A stretch of DNA of 64,000 bases from positions 1 to 64,000 of the forward strand of contig JBKDKA010000101.1 of the NCBI GenBank assembly GCA_046345315.1. Direction: 5' to 3'. The translations under genes and the position numbers were made by a program. This stretch comes from F1-80-MAGs062 sp046345315 (GTDB taxonomy: Bacteria > Planctomycetota > Planctomycetia > Planctomycetales > Planctomycetaceae). Shown here piece by piece: positions 52,232 through 58,859 of this stretch. The first letter of the stretch is position 1. Each line of letters opens with the position of its first letter. Below the pieces are notes generated by a model. That model did not search any database. It saw nothing but the letters and a program-made list of their open reading frames with translations, and was not told the DNA's origin.

Positions 52232-53395
52232 GTGGATCCGTTTCATCCGGCACGTGCTGGTCATATTCCTGACAGTCCCACCACACCGAGCTCGGCCCCG
52301 ATCTATCAGACGACTGCATTCGATGTTCCGGACCTCGATGTGCTCGAAGACATCGCAACCGGTCGTCAACAGGGGCACGTCTACACTCGCGACAGCAATC
52401 CCAATCACACGGCGCTGATGGAGACGATCGCTGCGATGGAGAATGCGGAGGCCGGCGGAGTCTTCGCTTCCGGAATGAGCGCCATCGGCAGTGTGTTTCT
52501 CTCACTCACGTCAACCGGCGACCACGTGATCCTTTCGAGATCGCTCTATGGTCGCACTCTGCAGCTCGCCGACCGAATGCGTCGCAACTTCGGAGTTTCC
52601 GTGTCGTCTGTAGATCCGACCTGTCCCGACGAATTCCGCGCTGCCGTTACGGAGAAGACCAGATTTGCGTTTGTCGAAAGCATTGCCAATCCCCTTCTGG
52701 AGATTTGTGACCTTCAGGCAATCTCAGCGGCACTCGGCGAGGTGCCATTGATTGTCGACAGCACATTTACGACACCGGAACTGATCCGACCTTGCGACTT
52801 GGGTGCGGGAGTCGTCATTCACAGCGCCTCAAAGTACCTGAATGGTCACGGCGACGTGATGCTGGGAGTTGCAGCCGGACGTCGTGAGATCATTCGTCGG
52901 ATGAATTCTGCGGCGAGCCTGTTCGGGCAGAATGCCAATCCCTTCGAGACCTGGCTGTGTCAGCGAGGACTTCGAACACTGGCCCTCCGGATGAAGCAGG
53001 TCTGCGCCACGACAATTCAGCTGATTCCAGTGCTTTCCAGTCATCCTGCGGTCGCCCGGATATGGCATCCGTTCTGCCCTGATCATCCGTCCCATGAGAT
53101 CGCTCAGCGACTCTATCCGAACGGAACCGGGGGGATCATCAGCATCGAACTGCGAGGTACGGACCGCGAGGTGGTGAATCGTTTTCTGAAAGCATCCGCG
53201 TCAATTCCGTTCTCTCCGACGCTTGCGGATGCTCGCACAACGGTCTCCTGGCCAGCTGGCACGTCCCACCGTTATCTGACGTCGCAGGCCCGAGCGGCAC
53301 TCGGAATTCCGGACAACCTGATCAGGCTGTCCGTCGGTCTCGAACCTCCTGAGATGCTTGCCGCTGAACTCACCGCAACCCTGAATGCCATTTGA
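52232..53395 (+). CDS. Cys/Met-metabolism PLP-dependent enzyme
   Basis: A 387-residue enzyme of the cystathionine gamma-synthase / methionine gamma-lyase family. YTRDSNPNHTALMETIAAME (about 51-70), VFASGMSAIGSVFLSLT (about 77), VDSTFTTPELIRPCDLGAGV (about 172) and HSASKYLNGHGDVMLGV (about 193) follow the family pattern; the Lys in SASKYLNGH binds PLP. Cytoplasmic and probably tetrameric. Gamma-synthase, beta-lyase or gamma-lyase activity cannot be told apart by reading. The start is GTG 52232 (MDPFHPARAGHI), with no strong ribosome site. It converges on groEL with a hairpin terminator between. Confidence 0.9.
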   Translation: MDPFHPARAGHIPDSPTTPSSAPIYQTTAFDVPDLDVLEDIATGRQQGHVYTRDSNPNHTALMETIAAMENAEAGGVFASGMSAIGSVFLSLTSTGDHVILSRSLYGRTLQLADRMRRNFGVSVSSVDPTCPDEFRAAVTEKTRFAFVESIANPLLEICDLQAISAALGEVPLIVDSTFTTPELIRPCDLGAGVVIHSASKYLNGHGDVMLGVAAGRREIIRRMNSAASLFGQNANPFETWLCQRGLRTLALRMKQVCATTIQLIPVLSSHPAVARIWHPFCPDHPSHEIAQRLYPNGTGGIISIELRGTDREVVNRFLKASASIPFSPTLADARTTVSWPAGTSHRYLTSQARAALGIPDNLIRLSVGLEPPEMLAAELTATLNAI

Positions 53396-53445
53396 TAACA
53401 GACAACCGCTTCTGACATAGTCAGTTCGCTGAACGTTCGCTGAAC

Positions 53446-53482
53446 AAAAAAAGGGCCGATGTCAGGGGATGACATCGGCCCT
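53446..53482 (-). terminator. Rho-independent terminator of groEL
   Basis: On the minus strand AAGGGCCGATGTCA pairs with TGACATCGGCCCTT around a 4-nt loop, and is followed by a run of seven T (seen as AAAAAAA at 53446-53452 on the plus strand). It lies 31 nt after the groEL stop. The stem also faces the PLP-enzyme gene, so it may stop transcripts from both sides. Confidence 0.88.
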
Positions 53483-53512
53483 TCGCATGAAAATTCCGTT
53501 GCTGGAATCAGA

Positions 53513-55129
53513 TCAGTAAAGATCTTCGTCTGCAGCAGCTGACTTCTTCTTGTCGTCTTTTGGCTTCTCTGCGATCAGAGCGTCGCTCGTCAGCAGCAGC
53601 GTGGAAACGCTCGCCGAATTCTGAAGAGCTGTTCGAGTCACCTTGGTCGGGTCGATAACTCCGGCCTTGACCATGTCTTCGAACTTGTCAGTCGCAGCGT
53701 TGTAACCGTAGTTGCCTTCGCCCGATGCGACCTTCTCGCAGATCACGCTGCCGTCGACGCCGGCATTGTTTGCAATCTGTGTCAGAGGAGCTCGGCAGGC
53801 ACGGACGATGATTTCGTAACCGACCTTCTCGTCGTGGTTCAGCTTGCCCGGCTTAACAGCGGCAGATGCTCGCAGCATCGCCACACCACCACCCGGAAGA
53901 ATGCCTTCTTCGACAGCAGCACGAGTTGCATGCAGCGCGTCTTCAACGCGAGCCTTCTTTTCCTTCATTTCGCTTTCGGTTGCGGCACCGACGTTGACCT
54001 GAGCCACGCCACCGGCGAGCTTCGCGATTCGCTCTTCAAGCTTCTCACGATCGTAGTCGCTGGTGCTGTTGGCCAGTTCACGGCGGATCTGCTCAATCCG
54101 AGCCTGGATGTCAGCCTTCTTACCGCCACCTTCGACGACGGTCGTATTGTCCTTGTCGACAACGATCTTTCGAGCCGTTCCGAGATCAGCCAGCTCGATG
54201 CTGTCCAGCTTGATTCCCAGATCGTCGAAGATCGCCGTTCCGCCAACCATGATCGCAATATCCTGCAGCATCGCCTTGCGACGATCGCCGTAACCAGGGG
54301 CTTTCACAGCTACGATCTTGAATGTGCCGCGAAGTTTGTTGATGACGAGGGTCGCGAGAGCCTCGCCTTCGACTTCTTCCGCAATGATCAGCAATGGCTT
54401 GCCGGAGTTGACGACCTTCTCGAGCACAGGCACAAGGTCCTTGATGCTTGAGATCTTCTTTTCGTGAATCAGTACGTAAGCGTCTTCGAGGACGGCTTCC
54501 ATACCTTCTGAGTCAGTCACGAAGTAAGGAGACAGGTAACCACGGTCGAACTGCAGACCTTCAACCACTTCGAAGCTGGTGTGAAGGCTCTTGCCTTCTT
54601 CGACAGTGATCACACCGTCTTTTCCGACCTGCTCCATGGCGTCAGCCAGAATCTGTCCGATCTCTGCATCACCATTGGCAGCAATCGTGCCAACCTGAGC
54701 GATCGACTTCTTGGAACGGCATTCAACTGCCATCCCACGAAGCTGCTCGATGATGTCAGCAACGGCCTTTTCCATCCCGCGTTTCATGTCCAGCGGATTA
54801 ACGCCGGCCACAACAGCCTTCAGACCTTCTTTGTAGATCGCTTCGGCCATGACAGTCGCGGTTGTCGTACCGTCACCAGCAACGTCGCTGGTCTTGCTCG
54901 CAACTTCGCGAACCATCCGAGCACCCATGTCCTCGAACTTGTCCGGCAGCTCGATCTCGCGAGCCACGGTCACGCCGTCCTTGGTCACGGTCGGGGAACC
55001 AAAGCTCTTTTCAATGATCACATTCCGGCCGCGTGGGCCGAGAGTCACGCTGACAGCTCGAGCGAGCTTCGACACGCCGCGACGCATCGCTTCCTGAGCT
55101 TCCTGATCAAAGGCAATCATCTTTGCCAT
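53513..55129 (-). CDS. groL: Chaperonin GroEL (60 kDa), without GGM tail
   Basis: ATP-driven folding chamber, 14-mer with GroES. The 538 residues fit the family. VTLGPRGRNVIIEKSFGSPT (about 29-48), VAGDGTTTATVMAEAIY (about 84), EEVEGEALATLVINKLRGT (about 250-270) and the ending VDGSVICEKVASGEGNYGYNA are classic GroEL. The usual C-terminal GGM repeat is missing; the chain ends in KPKDDKKKSAAADEDLY. This tail is a form seen in some planctomycete GroEL copies. The ATG is preceded by GGAGAT. GroES lies 46 nt upstream. A terminator follows. Confidence 0.97.
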   Translation of the reverse strand: MAKMIAFDQEAQEAMRRGVSKLARAVSVTLGPRGRNVIIEKSFGSPTVTKDGVTVAREIELPDKFEDMGARMVREVASKTSDVAGDGTTTATVMAEAIYKEGLKAVVAGVNPLDMKRGMEKAVADIIEQLRGMAVECRSKKSIAQVGTIAANGDAEIGQILADAMEQVGKDGVITVEEGKSLHTSFEVVEGLQFDRGYLSPYFVTDSEGMEAVLEDAYVLIHEKKISSIKDLVPVLEKVVNSGKPLLIIAEEVEGEALATLVINKLRGTFKIVAVKAPGYGDRRKAMLQDIAIMVGGTAIFDDLGIKLDSIELADLGTARKIVVDKDNTTVVEGGGKKADIQARIEQIRRELANSTSDYDREKLEERIAKLAGGVAQVNVGAATESEMKEKKARVEDALHATRAAVEEGILPGGGVAMLRASAAVKPGKLNHDEKVGYEIIVRACRAPLTQIANNAGVDGSVICEKVASGEGNYGYNAATDKFEDMVKAGVIDPTKVTRTALQNSASVSTLLLTSDALIAEKPKDDKKKSAAADEDLY

Positions 55130-55175
55130 AATTATCTATCTCCAGAGTATCCGAATCGAAAATGGATCGTATCAA

Positions 55176-55487
55176 TCAGAGAACTGCCAGAATGTCACTT
55201 TCCCGCATCAGCAGGAAGGTCTGGTCTCCGAAACTGATCTCGTCGCCAGCGTAGGAACTGAAAATCACTCGGTCGCCCTCTTTGACCGTCAGGGGAATTT
55301 TTTCGCCCTTGTCGTTCACGTGACCGTCACCGACAGCCACAATCTCGCCGCGCTGCGGTTTTCCCTGAGCGGATTCCGGCAGGACGATACCGCCTGCTGT
55401 TTTTGCTTCCGCTTCGGCTCGCTTCAGCACCACGCGGTCACCAAGAGGCACAATGCGGGTGCCGCCTGAAGAAGCCTTCTTCGCCAT
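55176..55487 (-). CDS. groS: Co-chaperonin GroES
   Basis: The 103-residue lid of the GroEL chamber. VPLGDRVVLKRAEAEAKTAG (about 13-32) and GGIVLPESAQGKPQRGEIVA contain the mobile loop, and VKEGDRVIFSSYAGDEI the roof strands. It is a little longer than the usual 95-97 residues because of an MAKKASSGGTRI N-terminus. AGGAGAAAATC precedes the ATG. It begins the groESL operon. No CIRCE operator (TTAGCACTC-N9-GAGTGCTAA) is seen upstream. Confidence 0.96.
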   Translation of the reverse strand: MAKKASSGGTRIVPLGDRVVLKRAEAEAKTAGGIVLPESAQGKPQRGEIVAVGDGHVNDKGEKIPLTVKEGDRVIFSSYAGDEISFGDQTFLLMRESDILAVL

Positions 55488-55901
55488 GATTTTCTCCTGA
55501 CCTGTCGAACTGATCTCGAATAAAACAACACTGAAGCAACCGCCACGCTCAACACAAGCCGGTCCGGCCGTCAGCCAACTTTGCAGAGTAAGTACTCAGT
55601 GAGCGTCAGCAGAGCGAATCACGTGCCGTAAAGTAAAAAAACAACACAACTATATGTGTTTAAACACTTTACGGCATTGTTTAGTTTCTCCGCATCTTCC
55701 GAAACCATCTGGCAGTGATGAAAAGCTGCCGTTTTGACAACGGAAGACTGCATTGACTTCCGGGAAGCACTCCACGAGATTCCCCACGACAGAAACACTC
55801 GTCGAAGTCCTCCTGAAGGCCGTCATTGGTCGTCCGCAGCGTCTCACAGCTGCAGAAAAACTCGGTCGCCCCCCATCCCAATTTATCCCAGAGCCCCGTG
55901 C
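55488..55901. other. groESL upstream region and divergent promoter space
   Basis: About 414 bases between groES (minus) and the deoxyhypusine-synthase-like gene (plus). It holds the inverted repeat at 55625-55675. A frame at 55734-55901 is only the upstream extension of the plus gene and has no family match. No CIRCE or other known heat-shock operator was recognised. Confidence 0.6.
55625..55675. promoter_or_regulatory. Inverted repeat upstream of groES
   Basis: GCCGTAAAGT (55625-55634) and ACTTTACGGC (55666-55675) are exact inverse arms 31 nt apart, and inside the right half GTGTTTAAACAC (55656-55667) is a perfect 12-bp palindrome in an A/T-rich tract. By its place about 140 nt upstream of groES it could be an operator or an attenuating hairpin; function is inferred from position only. 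Confidence 0.45.
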
Positions 55902-57008
55902 ATGCCGGTATCACCGCTTGATCTGAGTAAACTACGTGTCCTTCCTTTGGCTCAGCGAGTCAGTCTGACAAAGGCTGACGAGATCGTCGTCAATCCTGAT
56001 TCGACACCAAAGGCCTCCACAGAGCAGAATCAGGGGCTGATCCGCGACTGCACCGACAAGATTCGTGCTGCTCGGGATCGTGGTGCCTCCGTGATGCTGA
56101 TCTACGGGGCTCACCTTCTTCGAAACGGGGCTGCGGCCATCCTTGATCGAATGATGGAAAAGGGCTGGCTCACGCATCTTGCGACAAACGGAGCCGGCAC
56201 GATCCATGACTGGGAATACGCCTGGTTTGGTGCTTCGACCGAGAGCGTCGAAATGAATGTCGCTCAGGGTACGTTCGGCACATGGAACGAAACCGCAGGA
56301 AACATCCATCTGGCCATTATGGCAGGAGCTCTGGAAGGTCTCGGCTACGGCCGATCCCTCGGGCGTTTCATCCATGAAGATGGCGTTACGCTCCCGACGA
56401 CAGATGAACTGACTCAGTGGATTCGCGACAATCCCCTGCACCCGCTCACCGGGGCACGTGCCGATCTGCTCAAGGCCATGACAGAACAGAAGTGGCCGTC
56501 CGGAAGGATTCAGGTCGATCATCGCTGGAAGAATGCATCCATCCTTCGGCAGGCATGGAAGCACAACGTTCCGCTGACTGTTCACCCGGGAATCGGGTAC
56601 GACATCATTTCCAATCACCCGGTCTTCAGCGGTTCCGCAATCGGACGCGGAGCGGAATGGGATTTCAAACTCTTCGGAGGTTCTGTCGACGGCCTCGACG
56701 GTGGCGTGGTGCTCTCCGTTGGGTCCGCTATCATGGGACCTCAGGTGTTTGAAAAGAGCGAAAGCTGCGCGAACAATCTGCGTCTTCAGGCCGGTCGACC
56801 AACCATTCACGATCACAGCATCTACGTGGTGGATCTTCAGGATGGTGGCGGCTGGGACTGGTCGAAGGGCGAACCACCGAAGACAAACGCCGCGTATTAC
56901 CTGCGATTCTGCAAGAGCTATTCGCGAATGGGCGGTCGGATGAGCTACCTGCAGTGCGACAACCTGCAGTTCGTTCACAACCTCTATCGGTCACTGGCGG
57001 ACAGCTGA
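55902..57008 (+). CDS. Deoxyhypusine-synthase-family protein
   Basis: A 368-residue protein (from MPVSPLDLSKL). VMLIYGAHLLRNGAAAIL (about 64-81) and HLATNGAGTIHDWEYAWFGA (about 92-111) resemble the NAD-binding fold of deoxyhypusine synthase homologues, and GSAIMGPQVFEKS (about 274-286) their late motif. Genuine deoxyhypusine synthase modifies eIF5A, which bacteria lack, so bacterial members probably act on polyamines or remain unassigned. I recognise the family but cannot confirm the catalytic lysine by reading. The frame extends upstream from 55734, but only this part matches. It is divergent from groESL. Confidence 0.6.
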   Translation: MPVSPLDLSKLRVLPLAQRVSLTKADEIVVNPDSTPKASTEQNQGLIRDCTDKIRAARDRGASVMLIYGAHLLRNGAAAILDRMMEKGWLTHLATNGAGTIHDWEYAWFGASTESVEMNVAQGTFGTWNETAGNIHLAIMAGALEGLGYGRSLGRFIHEDGVTLPTTDELTQWIRDNPLHPLTGARADLLKAMTEQKWPSGRIQVDHRWKNASILRQAWKHNVPLTVHPGIGYDIISNHPVFSGSAIGRGAEWDFKLFGGSVDGLDGGVVLSVGSAIMGPQVFEKSESCANNLRLQAGRPTIHDHSIYVVDLQDGGGWDWSKGEPPKTNAAYYLRFCKSYSRMGGRMSYLQCDNLQFVHNLYRSLADS

Positions 57009-57068
57009 TCGGCGTGTTTTTTTTGATTTGACTGCTTGGGCTTTGTCAAACCTTGATTCTGGGGTTCC

Positions 57069-57131
57069 GTCATTCCCGCGCAGGCGGGAATCCAGATTGA
57101 GACCATGGATTCCCGCCTGTGCGGGAATGAC
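57069..57131. repeat. Inverted repeat with TTCCCGC arms
   Basis: GTCATTCCCGCGCAGGCGGG and its inverse (ending CCTGTGCGGGAATGAC) form a 63-bp near-palindrome. Each arm is itself palindromic around CGCAGGCGGGAA. This motif type (TCATTCCCGCxxAxGCGGGAATCC) is a dispersed repeat known from many bacterial genomes. Confidence 0.85.
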
Positions 57132-57161
57132 AATCGAACCTTGTTCTTGGTACTGACGAAA

Positions 57162-57237
57162 CACTAGTCCTCAAACAAGCGAACCTCTGTTCGCCACCGG
57201 GATGAACCCGGTGGCGTAACTTGAGTTGGGACTAGTG
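57162..57237. repeat. Nested inverted repeat with CCACCGGG core
   Basis: Outer arms CACTAGTCC (57162) and GGACTAGTG (57229) enclose CTCAA/TTGAG, and inside them CGCCACCGGG (57192) pairs with CCCGGTGGCG (57207). This 76-bp unit folds as a long stem with an inner hairpin. It lies 30 bp after the preceding repeat and 4 bp before element B copy 3. Confidence 0.85.
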
Positions 57238-57241
57238 CATT

Positions 57242-57346
57242 GTCAGTCATAAACTGATGGAAAACGAAAGGTGGTTCTTGTGTGCCACTGGCTATGCCAG
57301 TGTTTTTGAACCAACAGCACTGGCATAGACAGTGGCACACATCAAT
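57242..57346 (-). repeat. Hairpin element B, copy 3, directly after the DUF1501 gene
   Basis: A shared flank (ATGGAAAACGAAAGGTGGTT, from 57257) is followed by TGTGCCACTGGCTATGCCAG and the inverse arm CTGGCATAGACAGTGGCACA. The conserved ATCAAT end is followed by 23 nt and the stop of the DUF1501 gene, so orientation relative to the gene end is the same as for glyS and ccoN. Confidence 0.87.
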
Positions 57347-57369
57347 GGATCGTTGAGAGAGCGCTCGCG

Positions 57370-58836
57370 TCAGGCCGGCTCCGGACCGGATGACTGAATC
57401 AGGTCGTGAATGACTCGCCCCTCAACGTCCGTCAGGCGAAAATCACGCCCGGCGTGATGATAGGTGAGCTTTTCGTGATCGAATCCCATGAGGTGCAGCA
57501 TGGTCGCATGAAGGTCATGAACGTGAACCGGGTTCTCGACAGCTCGGTAACCGAATTCATCAGTGGCCCCATATGCCTGACCGCCCTTCACACCGCCACC
57601 TGCCAGCCACACAGTGAATCCGTGATGATTGTGGTCGCGACCTGTCGGTTTTGAGTTGCCTCCCAGCGGAATCTCCACCGCGGGAGTCCTTCCGAACTCT
57701 CCGCCACAGACGATCAGGGTTTCGTCAAGCAGTCCGCGCTGAGCGAGGTCTGTAATCAATGCAGCAATCGGTCCATCGCACTGCAGCCCGAGATCTCTAT
57801 GAGCCGTCGCGATGTTCTCGTGCGAATCCCACGGCTGAACGTCTCCGTGATAACATTGAACGACACGCACACCACGCTCAATCAGTCGGCGAGCGATCAG
57901 CATCTGTCGACCGTGTACCTTGTCAGATCCGTAGAGCTGATGGATGTGTTCCGGTTCGTGCGAAATGTCGAGCGCATCTGTGGCCTGCATCTGCATTCGC
58001 CAGGCGAGCTCGAAAGATTCAATTCGGGCTTCCAGATGAGAATCCTCCGCACGAGTCGCCTGATGTCGTCGATTCAGCGCTGCCAGAAGATTCAGCTGGC
58101 GTCGCTGAGCATCCGCGTTCAGCGTGGAGTTCCGGATATTCTCCAGCATCTCGAGTGCTGTGGCTTTGCGAGTATCGAGCCACGTTCCCTGATACGCCCC
58201 CGGAAGAAATGAAGAACGCCAGTTCGAAAAGTCAGCAACCGGGAGCCCTGGGCAAAGAACGACGAAGCCGGGCAGATTCTGATTCTCTGTCCCAAGTCCG
58301 TAATTCAGCCACGCACCGTAGCTCGGCCGCGAAAGTCGCTCACTGCCGCAGTTCATCAGACGCATGCTCTGTTCGTGATTCGGCGTGTTCGCATGCATCG
58401 AACGAATCGCACAGATTCGATCGGCATGCTGGGAGGCTGTTTTCCGGAAAACGTCACTGCACCAGAGTCCACTGTCCCCATACTGACGAAACTGAAACGG
58501 CGACGGCAGAGCAACCCCGGTGCGGCGTTCGGTTGTCAGATTTCCTGCCGGAAGAACCTTGCCCCCCCAGCGAGTCAGCTCCGGCTTTGGATCCCAGGTG
58601 TCAACCTGTGATGGCCCGCCATTCAGGTAGATATGGATCACATGGCGAGCTCTCGCCGGGAGCTGCGCCGCTTTCGGAGCAAGCGCATTCTCCGCCTGCA
58701 GCAGCGGAGCCAGCGCAAGCATTCCCAGACCGGTTCCGGTCGTCGCCAGAATGTCACGTCGCGACATCAGCGATGTATTCAGCCCCGAAAGGTTCTGACT
58801 GCTGAGCGTTCTGAATAGTCCAGAATCAGAAAACAT
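57370..58836 (-). CDS. DUF1501 (sulfatase-like) Tat-exported protein
   Basis: A 488-residue protein with a Tat-type leader: SLMSRRDILATTGTGLGMLA (about 23-42) contains the SRRD motif. DUF1501 blocks follow: HVIHIYLNGGPSQVDTWDPK (about 65-84), HANTPNHEQSMRLMNCGS, RPSYGAWLNYGLG, WDSHENIATAHRDLG, CGGEFGRTPAVEIPLGGN and GRDHNHHGFTVWLAGGG. DUF1501 is related to alkaline-phosphatase-type enzymes; its role is unknown but it is nearly always next to a DUF1549/DUF1553 gene, as here (23 nt downstream of the next entry). AGGAACCTTCAG precedes the ATG. The stop is followed by element B. Confidence 0.95.
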   Translation of the reverse strand: MFSDSGLFRTLSSQNLSGLNTSLMSRRDILATTGTGLGMLALAPLLQAENALAPKAAQLPARARHVIHIYLNGGPSQVDTWDPKPELTRWGGKVLPAGNLTTERRTGVALPSPFQFRQYGDSGLWCSDVFRKTASQHADRICAIRSMHANTPNHEQSMRLMNCGSERLSRPSYGAWLNYGLGTENQNLPGFVVLCPGLPVADFSNWRSSFLPGAYQGTWLDTRKATALEMLENIRNSTLNADAQRRQLNLLAALNRRHQATRAEDSHLEARIESFELAWRMQMQATDALDISHEPEHIHQLYGSDKVHGRQMLIARRLIERGVRVVQCYHGDVQPWDSHENIATAHRDLGLQCDGPIAALITDLAQRGLLDETLIVCGGEFGRTPAVEIPLGGNSKPTGRDHNHHGFTVWLAGGGVKGGQAYGATDEFGYRAVENPVHVHDLHATMLHLMGFDHEKLTYHHAGRDFRLTDVEGRVIHDLIQSSGPEPA

Positions 58837-58859
58837 CTGAAGGTTCCTGAAAGGTCAGG

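Noticed and set aside
54581..55237. 218-codon plus-strand frame
   Set aside because: Antisense to groEL/groES.
55488..55680. CIRCE heat-shock operator for groESL
   Set aside because: TTAGCACTC-N9-GAGTGCTAA is not present; partial look-alikes such as GAGTACTTACTC do not form the needed inverted pair.
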